Source: Picochlorum sp. 'celeri' | Taxonomy: Eukaryota > Chlorophyta > Trebouxiophyceae | Length of the DNA: 64,000 nt | Assembly: GCA_010909725.1 (NCBI GenBank) | Contig: JAACMV010000001.1 | Span: forward strand, 981,764-1,045,763 | Direction of reading: 5' to 3' | Shown here: positions 49,920 to 61,238 of the stretch, piece after piece | How the letters are laid out: every line of letters begins with the position of its first letter | Numbering within the stretch: position 1 is the stretch's first letter | Position numbers and translations under genes: made by a program | The notes under the pieces: generated by a model | Told to the model about the DNA's origin: nothing | Databases searched by the model: none | What the model saw: only the letters and a program-made list of their open reading frames with translations

Positions 49920-50093
49920 ACTTTCTTTTTTTTTCCAAAAGAACTGCGGAATTCTTTTGCAGAAACGAACAGCACGTTTGGCGAGCAGTCTCTTCCACGC
50001 TACTGAATGTTCGATTACATACAACTGTAAATTGTGAATCAAATATACTCAACAAATTCAACGAATCAATAAGAATGAACAGTGCTGTGAAAT

Positions 50094-51883
50094 TCAGGCA
50101 GACTTTTGATGGGCCATCAAGTTCAAACTCACTTGGGACGCAGTTTTCCTCATGTGCGCCGAAGGCGATGGCTTGCTTGTCAGGAACGGCAAGAACACGG
50201 CCATGACTCCTTCGGATCGTATGATGGGGAAAATTATGCAGCACGCAGTATAGATGAGTGTGATACTGGCGAGAACTCCCTTGACTGAGGGCCTCGGGAG
50301 CAACAGCCTTCCAACTCCATACAATGCAACCATGAAAAAGTGGGCAACTAGTACTGAGGGCCTCGGATTCAGACCTGAAAGCAGCGACACAGGACCACTT
50401 GAGTACATTCCTCCCAACTTGAGATAGTTGAAGCAAGCTTGTCTCATCTCTTCCTGTGCTGGACTACCTGTGGAACAGAAGACCTTGTACAATGCATTTG
50501 CCAGGGTATTCACTGTTGCAGACAATGGCTTTCTCTTTACGTAGAAAGCAGAAGTCGCATCGCAGGTCTCAATCGCACTATCAAAGTTGGACAATGGATT
50601 CAACATCTGACAGAGCAGCAATGTGTCCGACAGGGCAACTGTCATGCCGCCCCCAGTGAGAGGATGCCTCATGTTGAAGGAATCTCCCAACAGCAGGGCT
50701 CCAGGCTGGTGAAGTGGGGCGCTCGTCAGCTGTTTGTTCTGCATCGTCCTGATTCTTCCCTGCTTCACTGCCTTACAGAAAGCTTCTTGCAGCGTTGGCG
50801 GCACTTGAGGTGCAATGCGTTCAAGCAAATATTCGTGAAGTGCACCCGAAGTCATCGGAGGAAGCTTCTCTCCTGGATAGTCCACAAGGCAACGAACTTC
50901 TGACGACGATATGGGATAAAATAGCACTGGTGATGGCTCTGCCAAAATCACATGTCCGAAATTAGCATGTGGCACGGCAACATCTTTCAACAACAGTCCC
51001 ACAAAGTAGGAGGGAAACTTCATATCTGGCTTGCTCAGCTTTTTCCTGAACGACGAGTACATGCCATCGCACACAATTGTCAGATTGCCCAAAGCAGTCT
51101 TATCAGATCCATCGGACGACTTGTACCGTACCCCAGTGACAACTTGTCCCTCTTCCCATTCTTCTCCCTTGTCTGGAAAGCACACAGAAGAAGTTAGAAT
51201 TTCAGGCAGCACACACGGATGACGTCGATACCGTACCATTGATCAATTTCTTCACGATGCCTTGCCTCACAGTAATGTTTTCACAGCCGGAAGCAGCCTG
51301 TCTCAACTTTTGCACAAATCTGCCATGGTGGAATGACCTCCCAGCAATGTCCTCCCCCATACCCTCCAGCGGATATCCAACTTTTGCCTCCTCTCCATTC
51401 TTAAACATGCAGTATCCGTACACCTTTTGGGCATCAATGCCGTCCACACAGTGTTCCAAGCCTAAAGATTTCAAAGCCATGTAACCCCCTGGCTGCAGCA
51501 GCTCTCCCACGATCCTATCGGGCTGCCTCAAGTCTCGTTCCACCAAGAGGACTCGCCTCCCACGCCTTCCCTGTTCGTACGCGAAAGCCGAGCCAGCCAC
51601 TCCAGCACCAACAACTATGAGATCCCATACCTACAAATATACATATATATGGTGATGTTGCCGAGCCAACATGGTTGAATTCATCCAGAGTTCCGCAAGG
51701 ACGTTGAGCAGAGGCGCTGAAACCTCCCAAACGTCACGGGCCTCTTCCACTGGCGCGTCTCTTCAAGCATACCTTTGGATCATTTTCGTAGTCATCATTG
51801 GAGGGAATGGGTGGAAGGATCATTCCAGTGTCTTCGATGGAGTCAGTCACCGGCGCATGGGCTTGGTTTTGTTGCTGAGACAT
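50094..51883 (-). CDS. SQE: Squalene epoxidase (squalene monooxygenase)
   Basis: Three exons (51773-51883, 51237-51630, 50094-51172; introns 142 and 64 nt), 527 residues. FAD-binding DLIVVGAGVAGSAFAYEQGRRG follows a short N-terminus; then VLLVERDLRQPDRIVGELLQPGGY, the central VYGYCMFKNG, and GALLLGDSFNMRHPLTGGGMTVALSD (second FAD motif). C-terminal hydrophobic stretches (VLVAHFFMVALYGVGRLLL and LASITLIYTACCIIFP) anchor it in the ER. It makes 2,3-oxidosqualene for sterols. Some algae use an unrelated substitute enzyme; this one keeps the classical form. Confidence 0.92.
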
Positions 51884-52165
51884 GTTTGCCCACCTCCACA
51901 AAAAAGGTAATTATATCCCTGTCACTCGAAGATACTACTAAAAAATTAATTATTGATCGGTAGGAAAGGAGGGAGCGTCTGGCTGTTCACGTGGACAAGA
52001 TCAGAAAGTTGTCACGTCACCTCTGTTCAGTTTTGAAAAAACTGATGCTCAATGTCGAGAGATTTTTACCACTCACGCAATACAATGACTTACATATAAT
52101 CCGAATTTGAGGATTGTGCTCATCTTTCACCATGCATCACCACCGGGCATGTAATGACTGGAACA

Positions 52166-53195
52166 TCAGATGAATTGGTCGAGCAGGCGGTTTTTGCCCA
52201 TGATTTTCAGGCAATGGAAGATGAACGGCGTAAAGTCTGTCCGTCTGTACAAATTTTCCATCTTCCAAGCCTTCCTCTTTTCTTCCTCGTCCCGAAGAGC
52301 TGCCGTGTTCTTAGCAATCTGCTGTCGGAGCTCTAAAATTTTCCGGCGAATTTCAACTGCCTGATGCATTTCTTCTAGGGACTGCATTTCCTTCTCCAGG
52401 GCAGCAATATCTCTACGAATGGCTTGTGACTTATCTTCGATGATGGCTTGCAGCGAAAATCGTTCTTCTGAACCTTGATACATCCTTATTCTCTCCTGAA
52501 TTGCTTCGATCGCCTGGTGGATCCAGGCGCCGTCCTTGACGGCACAAATTGCACGAGGACCCGGGGCTAGGCCATCCAACTCGTAGACACGCCCATGAAT
52601 AGGCATGTATGCAATGTAATGGAACGCCTCTCCTTCTGAAGAGCTCGTCTTTTCTGGCAACAGATGAGACGCTGGAGGTCTAAAAGAATTGTGAACCTCT
52701 CGCAGAATCTCGCTGTTCCCGATAGAAAGCCCCTTCATTTCCATGTCAAAATCTGCCGTGAACGTTTTCATCTTCGATAATTCCTTCCCCAGAGCAAAAT
52801 CTGTCCCCTCTGTAATGTTCATGAGGACATTGACAATCGCTTGGGTCGCGCATGCGTTCTGAATGACTTGCTTTGCAAAATAGATGTTTGAGTCCGCCTC
52901 TTGGGTCTCTTCTGCCTTGGAGCGTGTCTGCTCCAGTTCTGCCTCTATCCCTGCATCCCATTTGAAAAGAAAGATTAAAGCATACACATGTCCTAGTTTT
53001 GCCAAGGTTTCATCGTCGAAACTCTCTATTTCTGCCACCTCTGCACCCTGGACTCCAACTCTCTGAACGAGTTCCGTGAACACTGCTGGATCTGATTCGA
53101 CTGCACCGTATGTAATATATTGTTACATGTGATATTTATAACTATGTTTGCATTGCGACAGGAGGAACCGTACTCGTCGTCCACGTATCGGTCAT
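52166..53195 (-). CDS. UCHL5: Ubiquitin C-terminal hydrolase UCHL5/UCH37
   Basis: Two exons (53174-53195 and 52166-53100, intron 73 nt GT-AG), 318 residues. The tiny first exon completes the canonical start MTDTWTT|IESDPAVFTELVQRVGVQG. The active site is visible: Gln and Cys in KQVIQNACATQAIVNVLMN (Cys of NACAT), His in EAFHYIAYMPIHGRVYELDG with Asp. The C-terminal coiled segment and KEL-like tail (~230-318) are the proteasome/INO80-binding region of the UCH37 class. It trims ubiquitin at the 26S proteasome. Confidence 0.92.
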
Positions 53196-53261
53196 GTCGA
53201 TTACAACATTTTACCGCTATCGGTGCAACACCTGATACCTCATGAATTATGGAATCGAATA

Positions 53262-56014
53262 AACATTCCCGCGATGCTGTCTTTGATTACCTGCCTTTCA
53301 TCGGGATCAGTGTCTTGATTTCAAATTTCGTACATAGATTCGAGGATTCGTTCGGGGGCGTCTCTGGACCGACCAGCCTCATGCGAGATGGGATGGTGCA
53401 GCCCATGTGTTTGAACGCATGGTTTGATGCGAATACTTCAAATATTTGGACATAGACAGATGGTTCCAAACGTACGGGGTGTTTGCTTGTGGACTTGAAC
53501 ATGAGACAGGGCAGTTTGTGGACATATGTTGGTCGTTGCCGACGGAAGAGGTGCTTTAAATACGTGGCAGATGTGTTGACCAACAGAGAACTGTAGCCAG
53601 GTCTGTAGAAGTTCGAGTGTGCACCGATATTGAAGGCAATGCCATGTCCCTAGTCCCTACGCAATTACAGAAAACTATATCATTATGATAGATGGTCCAT
53701 GTGATTCAACGTCCCCAAGTCAATTAACAGTGCAATTTGTTTGCTGTGTGTTGGGCAGGAGGCTAGTATCAGATGTCTTGTGGGGCACTCATCACCGTTC
53801 TCTTGCTCTTAAGCGCCATTAATTCCTTTCATCATACTATATATGATTCCTCAGTCATTTGATCGGTGTTGTCTTCTTCGTATATCCGCGTTTGGTCGCA
53901 GTATCCGTGATACATCTGAGATCCTTTGGGGTACCTGAGTGTTGCTCACTTCCAGTCATACCCTTCCTTGCAATGCTTGGTGTGCATCAATCCGGTATCC
54001 TTGGCTTCGAGATAATGCTCTATTCTTTCTTAGAGGCGAATCTCTTGGCGCTTTGGCCGCTGTGTGATTGATTACAATCTTCTTGTCTTCTATTTCCCAC
54101 AGTATCGATGTGAGTCATTCCAACCTATACCTTCCTTTTGTTTCGGCAGATCTTCGTGATTCTCTCGATCCTTTTGTTTTATCTCATATGATCGGTAAAT
54201 ATAATGCTGGGTTTTATGTGCTGAGAGGTCAATTGAAGGTATGGACTCAACCATCAAAGGAGGGAGGTTTCTGTCACCTGGAGGTGCTGAAAGTGAGCTA
54301 TGGTTGGTGCCATGATTTCTGATATTTGTCGACTGCTTCCTAATTGTGTAAAGCGATCCTGTCAGTCAAATCCACCATTTATTTTCTTCAAATCACTTCC
54401 ATTTGAGATGCCAGTGCTACCCTACTATCCGATATATCCTACTCTGTCTCAGTGTACACATAGCGAACCTGGAAATTGGAATAGACAACAGACAGGCCTT
54501 CTTTCAACGGAGCTTCAGGTCCAGCACAGACGAGACACGGGTCTTCAATCAATAGGATCGAAGCAAGGATGCTATGAATGGGGTCACAATGACTATCTCA
54601 CCTAGAAAACTCGCTTGGCTGTCAACGCTTGGTGGGTACAAAAAAGATTTGACCCACACTTGTTAGCAGGTCTTAGTTTCCTTCTCCCCATCAGATTACA
54701 CACTCAATCAACTCAGCCATGGAAACGAGCCCCAACGGAAGCAATATTGATGGTATCAATATGTTAGAAAGTTGCATCCCGTGAGAAAGGTCACAGGTAG
54801 ATTCCTGATGCTCTACCGGTGAGACGAAAACCTTCATCTGATGGTCCCTGCTGAATAACTCAGATTTGGCCACTCTTTTGGACGGTGTTGATTGATTCTC
54901 GGCATGCTAAATGTACTCATGAACCGACTGACTCTTTCATCCAAACCATGAAAATATTTCTTTTTGCAACAGTTGGACCAGTCAAAAAAGCCATCTGTTC
55001 TGGAGGAATACATGTAGAACTTTGTGGTCTAATGCAATTCCCCCGAATTTGATCATACTTGCCGGGCTCAAAGGATCCGGGCTGCCTGATTTTGGTCTTG
55101 GAGGTCGATGAGTAAAATATCGGGACATATATTGATCGGGGCGGACGGAGGACATGCTCTGAGTGCAGGGCAGTTGTGTTGACTGACAAAGTGTTGACAG
55201 GACAGCACCCTCTCATGCACCTCATGAGAAACAGTGCCATGTCAGTAACCATCTGCTTTTTGAGGATTATACTGATCACTCTAAACATGAGCAATTACAT
55301 CGAATCTTCTCTCATCTCTTTAGATGTTCATGAAATGCTCTTAGGTGCTCTCTGATGTTCTTAGAGCCTTTTCAGGTGTTCTCAGATGATCTTGGATGTT
55401 CTCAGAGCTTCATCAAATGCTCCCTGATGTCGATCACATGTTCTGATGATCTTAGATATTTGTTGAATGTCCATGAAATATTGATCTGATGTTCTCAGAG
55501 ATTCTGAGAGGTTCTTGTTCATTGAATCTTCTTTCATCTTCTTTGGCACTGCTGTTTCCGTAATAAGTTGGGGGCACTCTGGGGAGTGGGTCGATCGAGA
55601 GTATCGGCCGGTCCACTGAGGGCCGCGACAGATGAAGAAGACCGGTTTCGGAGGTGTCGGCAACCCGCCTTTGCGGCGCTGGGCCGCCCAGCAGAAACGC
55701 CCGTTGCGGCCCGGACCGTAGCCCAGCCCAGTTTTTTTGAAATATCTTTTCGTCGGGGGCCGAGCGAGGAAATTTCGGAGCCTGGCGAGGGGAGCGATTT
55801 TCGGCACATTTCCGGAAATCGCGCACATCGGCGGAGACCGCCCCTCGCGCCCGGCACCTCCTCCGGCGAGAAATGCAAAATCCCACACTTATGCAGTGTG
55901 TTATTCGATTGGGAGGCTCGTTTCCGGGCGATCGGTCTCGTGCCGGACGCCCCGATTTAAAGAAAATCCCGATTTTTTTATGGTTACAGCTGTAATCCTT
56001 AATCTACGCATCGC
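53262..56014. repeat. Tandem repeat array, unit 1 (2.75 kb)
   Basis: First of three head-to-tail copies. It starts AACATTCCCGCGATGCTG and ends CTACGCATCGC. Relative to units 2 and 3 it carries 364 extra bp (54190-54553) and lacks the 168-bp block seen in them. It shares a practically identical left end (~420 bp) with unit 2 but has many scattered differences further on. No coding frame is convincing; short frames repeated between units are by-products of the repetition. Confidence 0.9.
55561..55975. other. GC-rich island of repeat unit 1
   Basis: About 400 bp far richer in G+C than the rest of the unit, followed by a T-run and TTACAGCTGTAA, a 12-bp palindrome. Several frames are open on both strands only because of base composition. 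Equivalent islands are at ~58115-58525 and ~60650-61060. It might be a promoter or replication-related region. Confidence 0.55.
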
Positions 56015-58568
56015 AACATTCCCGCGATGCTGTCTTTGATTACCTGCCTTTCATCGGGATCAGTGTCTTGATTTCAAATTTCGTACATAGATTCGAGGAT
56101 TCGTTCGGGGGCGTCTCTGGACCGACCAGCCTCATGCGAGATGGGATGGTGCAGCCCATGTGTTTGAACGCATGGTTTGATGCGAATACTTCAAATATTT
56201 GGACATAGACAGATGGTTCCAAACGTACGGGGTGTTTGCTTGTGGACTTGAACATGAGACAGGGCAGTTTGTGGACATATGTTGGTCGTTGCCGACGGAA
56301 GAGGTGCTTTAAATACGTGGCAGATGTGTTGACCAACAGAGAACTGTAGCCAGCTCTGTAGAAGTTCGAGTGTGCACCGATATTGAAGGCAATGCCATGT
56401 CCCTAGTCCCTACGCAATTACAGAAAACTATAAAATCATGATGGATCAAATATATGGTCTATGTGATTCAACGTCCCCAAGGCAATTAACAATGCAATTT
56501 GTTTGCTGTGTGTTGGGCAGGAGGCTTGTATCAGCTGTCCTGTGGAGCATTCATCACTATTCTCTTGCTCTTAAGCGCCTTTAATTCCTTTCATCATACT
56601 ATATATGATTCCTCAGTCATTTGATCGGTGTTATCTTCTTCGTATATCAGCGTTTGGTCGCAGTATCCCTGATACATCCTTTTGGGTACCTGAGAGTTGC
56701 TCACTTCCAGTCATACCTTTCCTTGCAATGTTTGGTGTGCATCAATCCGGTATCCTTCGCTTCTAGATAATGTTCTATTGTTTCTTAGAGGCGAATCGCT
56801 TGGCGCTTTGGTCGCTGTGTGATTGATTACAATCTTCTTGCCTTCTATTTCCCACTGTATGGATGTATGTCCTTCCAACCCATACCTTCCTTTTGTTTCG
56901 GCAGATCTTCGTGATTCTCTCCATCCTTTTGTTGTATCTCATATAGGATCGAAGCAAGGATGCTATGAATGGGGTCACAATGACTATCTCACCTGGAAAA
57001 CTCGCTTGGCTATCAATCCTTGGTGGGTACAAAAAAATTAGACCCAGATCCACAATTGTTAGCAGGTCTCAGTTTCCTTCTCCCCATCAGATTCCACACT
57101 CAATAAACTCAGCCATGGAAATGAGTCCCAACGGAAGCAATATTGATGGTATCAATATGCTAGAAAGTTGCATCCCGTGAGAAAGGGCACAGGTAGATTC
57201 TTGATGCTCTACCGTTGAGACGGAAACCTTCATCTGATGGTCCCTGCTGAATAATTCAGATTTGGCCACTCTTTTGGACGGTGTTGATTCATTCTCTGCA
57301 TGCTAAATGCACTCATGAACCGACTTTTTCATCTAAAACCATGAAAATATTTGTTTTTGAAACAGTTGGGCCAGTCAAAAAAGACATCTGTTCTGGAGGA
57401 ATACATGTATAACTTTGTGGTCTAATGCAATTCCCCCGAATTTGATCATACGTGCCGGGCTCAAAGGATCCGGGCTGCCTGATTCTGGTCTTGGAGGTCG
57501 ATGAGTAAAATATCGGGACATATATTGGTCGCGGCGGACGGAGGATATGCTCTGAATGCAGAGCAGGGCAGTTGGGTGTTGACAGGACAGCACCCTTTCA
57601 TGCACCTCATGAGAATCAGTGCCATGTCAGTAACCATTTGCTTTTTGAGGAGTAAACTGATCACTTTAAGCATGAGCAATTATCGAATCTTCTCTCATCT
57701 CTTTAGAGGTTCATGAAATGCTCTTAGGTGCTCTCTGATGTTCTTAGAGTTTTGTCAGGTGTTTTCAGATGATCCTGGATGTTCTTAGAGCTTCATCAAA
57801 TGCTCCCAGATGTCGATCACATGTTCTCTGATGATCTTAAATATTTGTTGAATGTCCATGAAATATTGATCTGATGTTCTCAGAGATTCTGAGAGGGTCT
57901 TGTTCATTAAATCTTGTTTCATCTTCTTTGCTTTACTGCTGTAAGTAGGAAGGAAGATCTCCTACTTAATATATCTAATTAAGACCTGATTATAGATTTA
58001 AGTAGAATAATATATCGTGATCTTCATGGATACGTTCAGATGATAAGAGATGCTCTAGATCTCTAGGATGGACCCGTGGGAGATCCGAGGGGGTCCATCA
58101 CAACTGCTGTTTCCGTAATAAGTTGGGGGCACTCTGGGGAGTGGGTCGATCGAGAGTATCGGCCGGCCCACCGAGGGCCGCGACAGATGGAGAAGATCGG
58201 TTTCGGAGGTGTCGGCAACCCGCCTTTGCGGCGCTGGGCCGCCCAGCAGGAACGCCCGTTGCCGCCCGGACCGTAGCCCAGCCCAGTTTTTTTGAAATAT
58301 CTTTTCGTCGGGGGCCGAGCGAGGAAATTTCGGGGCCTGGCGAGGGCGCGATTTTCGGCCCATTTCCGGAAATCGCGCACATCGGCGGACACCGCCCCCC
58401 GCACCCGGCACCTCCGCCGGCGAGAAATGCAAAATCCCACAGTCATAGAGCGTGTTATTCGATCGGGAGGCTCGTTTCCGCTCGATCGGTCTCGTGCCGG
58501 ACGCCCCGATTTAAAGAAAATCCCGATTTTTTTATGGTTACAGCTGTAATCCTTAATCTACGCATCGC
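56015..58568. repeat. Tandem repeat array, unit 2 (2.55 kb)
   Basis: Left ~420 bp match unit 1; from about 56430 on it matches unit 3 with only homopolymer-length differences. It carries the 168-bp insertion at 57942-58109. Same closing palindrome and CTACGCATCGC end. Confidence 0.9.
57942..58109. mobile_element. 168-bp insertion-like block flanked by ACTGCTG, unit 2
   Basis: Absent at the matching site of unit 1 (55548-55554). ACTGCTG stands at 57935-57941 and again at 58103-58109, like a 7-bp target duplication. The block opens with a hairpin (AGTAGGA...TCCTACT) and closes with another (GGACCC...GGGTCC). It has no coding capacity; it could be a small non-autonomous element, or unit 1 could have lost it. 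Confidence 0.55.
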
Positions 58569-61104
58569 AATCATCGATTCCGATCGGGATCTGTGTCTTG
58601 ATTTCAAATTTCGTACATCAATTGGAGGATTCGTTCGGGGGCGTCTCTGGACCGACCAGCCTCATGCGAGATGGGATGGTGCAGCTCATGTGTTTGAACG
58701 TATGGTTTGATGCGAATACTTCAAATTTGGACATACACAGATGGTTCCAAACATACCGAGTGTTTGCTTGTGGACTTGAACATGATACAGGGCAGTTTGA
58801 AGACATATGTTGGTCGTTGCCGACGGAAGAGGTGCTCTAAATGCGTGGCAGATGTGTTGACCAACAGAGAGCTGTAGCCAGCTCTCTGTAGAAGTTCGAG
58901 TGTGCACCGATATTGAAGGCAAAGCCATGTCCCTAGTCCCTAGGTAGTTACAGAAAACTATAAAATCATGATGGATCAAATATATGGTCTATGTGATTCA
59001 ACGTCCCCAAGGCAATTAACAATGCAATTTGTTTGCTGTGTGTTGGGCAGGAGGCTTGTATCAGCTGTCCTGTGGAGCATTCATCACTATTCTCTTGCTC
59101 TTAAGCGCCTTTAATTCCTTTCATCATACTATATATGATTCCTCAGTCATTTGATCGGTGTTATCTTCTTCGTATATCAGCGTTTGGTCGCAGTATCCCT
59201 GATACATCCTTTTGGGTACCTGAGAGTTGCTCACTTCCAGTCATACCTTTCCTTGCAATGTTTGGTGTGCATCAATCCGGTATCCTTCGCTTCTAGATAA
59301 TGTTCTATTGTTTCTTAGAGGCGAATCGCTTGGCGCTTTGGTCGCTGTGTGATTGATTACAATCTTCTTGCCTTCTATTTCCCACTGTATGGATGTATGT
59401 CCTTCCAACCCATACCTTCCTTTTGTTTCGGCAGATCTTCGTGATTCTCTCCATCCTTTTGTTGTATCTCATATAGGATCGAAGCAAGGATGCTATGAAT
59501 GGGGTCACAATGACTATCTCACCTGGAAAACTCGCTTGGCTATCAATCCTTGGTGGGTACAAAAAAATTAGACCCAGATCCACAATTGTTAGCAGGTCTC
59601 AGTTTCCTTCTCCCCATCAGATTCCACACTCAATAAACTCAGCCATGGAAATGAGTCCCAACGGAAGCAATATTGATGGTATCAATATGCTAGAAAGTTT
59701 GCATCCCGTGAGAAAGGGCACAGGTAGATTCTTGATGCTCTACCGTTGAGACGGAAACCTTCATCTGATGGTCCCTGCTGAATAATTCAGATTTGGCCAC
59801 TCTTTTGGACGGTGTTGATTCATTCTCTGCATGCTAAATGCACTCATGAACCGACTTTTTCATCTAAAACCATGAAAATATTTGTTTTTTGAAACAGTTG
59901 GGCCAGTCAAAAAAGACATCTGTTCTGGAGGAATACATGTATAACTTTGTGGTCTAATGCAATTCCCCCGAATTTGATCATACGTGCCGGGCTCAAAGGA
60001 TCCGGGCTGCCTGATTCTGGTCTTGGAGGTCGATGAGTAAAATATCGGGACATATATTGGTCGCGGCGGACGGAGGATATGCTCTGAATGCAGAGCAGGG
60101 CAGTTGGGTGTTGACAGGACAGCACCCTTTCATGCACCTCATGAGAATCAGTGCCATGTCAGTAACCATTTGCTTTTTGAGGAGTAAACTGATCACTTTA
60201 AGCATGAGCAATTATCGAATCTTCTCTCATCTCTTTAGAGGTTCATGAAATGCTCTTAGGTGCTCTCTGATGTTCTTAGAGTTTTGTCAGGTGTTTTCAG
60301 ATGATCCTGGATGTTCTTAGAGCTTCATCAAATGCTCCCAGATGTCGATCACATGTTCTCTGATGATCTTAAATATTTGTTGAATGTCCATGAAATATTG
60401 ATCTGATGTTCTCAGAGATTCTGAGAGGGTCTTGTTCATTAAATCTTGTTTCATCTTCTTTGCTTTACTGCTGTAAGTAGGAAGGAAGATCTCCTACTTA
60501 ATATATCTAATTAAGACCTGATTATAGATTTAAGTAGAATAATATATCGTGATCTTCATGGATACGTTCAGATGATAAGAGATGCTCTAGATCTCTAGGA
60601 TGGACCCGTGGGAGATCCGAGGGGGTCCATCACAACTGCTGTTTCCGTAATAAGTTGGGGGCACTCTGGGGAGTGGGTCGATCGAGAGTATCGGCCGGCC
60701 CACCGAGGGCCGCGACAGATGGAGAAGATCGGTTTCGGAGGTGTCGGCAACCCGCCTTTGCGGCGCTGGGCCGCCCAGCAGGAACGCCCGTTGCCGCCCG
60801 GACCGTAGCCCCAGCCCAGTTTTTTTGAAATATCTTTTCGTCGGGGGCCGAGCGAGGAAATTTCGGGGGCCTGGCGAGGGCGCGATTTTCGGCCCATTTC
60901 CGGAAATCGCGCACATCGGCGGACACCGCCCCCCGCACCCGGCACCTCCGCCGGCGAGAAATGCAAAATCCCACAGTCATAGAGCGTGTTATTCGATCGG
61001 GAGGCTCGTTTCCGCTCGATCGGTCTCGTGCCGGACGCCCCGATTTAAAGAAATCCCGATTTTTTTATGGTTACAGCTGTAATCCTTAATCTACGCATCG
61101 CAAA
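58569..61104. repeat. Tandem repeat array, unit 3 (2.53 kb)
   Basis: Left end differs from units 1 and 2: the first ~45 bp are shortened and changed (ATCATCGATTCCGATCGGGAT). From ~58960 it equals unit 2 except for five single-base homopolymer changes. It ends in CTACGCATCGCAAA, directly before the Fanzor element. Confidence 0.9.
60474..60641. mobile_element. 168-bp insertion-like block flanked by ACTGCTG, unit 3
   Basis: Same block as 57942-58109, same flanking ACTGCTG copies (60467-60473 and 60635-60641). Its presence in both units reflects duplication of the unit after insertion. Confidence 0.55.
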
Positions 61105-61106
61105 TA

Positions 61107-61130
61107 CCGTAAAAATTTTAAATTTCGTTT
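61107..61130 (+). repeat. Left terminal inverted repeat of the Fanzor element
   Basis: 24 bp, pairs with 63649-63672 with mismatches at positions 2, 9 and 14. Preceded by TA. Confidence 0.75.
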
Positions 61131-61238
61131 AATTAAGGAATGTAACATCTAGTCCATTTGACTCTGGTCAATCCGAATCTTCTAGAACCTTGGATTGGTA
61201 TGAAGTCGAGCCGCCATCGCCAACCGTGTCATTTCAAA

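Noticed and set aside
49888..50436. 182-codon minus-strand frame between DDX27 and squalene epoxidase
   Set aside because: It is mostly a different frame of the squalene epoxidase 3' end plus the DDX27 leader, with no domain.
55452..55960. Long overlapping frames on both strands in the GC islands of the repeat array
   Set aside because: All frames are open because of base composition; the three units give shifted, differing products and no domain is visible.
56775..57053. Frames repeated identically in units 2 and 3 (also 59305-59583)
   Set aside because: Identity follows from DNA duplication; unit 1 does not keep the frame, so there is no sign of protein-level conservation.
53262..61104. 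CRISPR array or rDNA spacer array
   Set aside because: Units are kilobases long with no spacer pattern, and no rRNA sequence is recognisable nearby.
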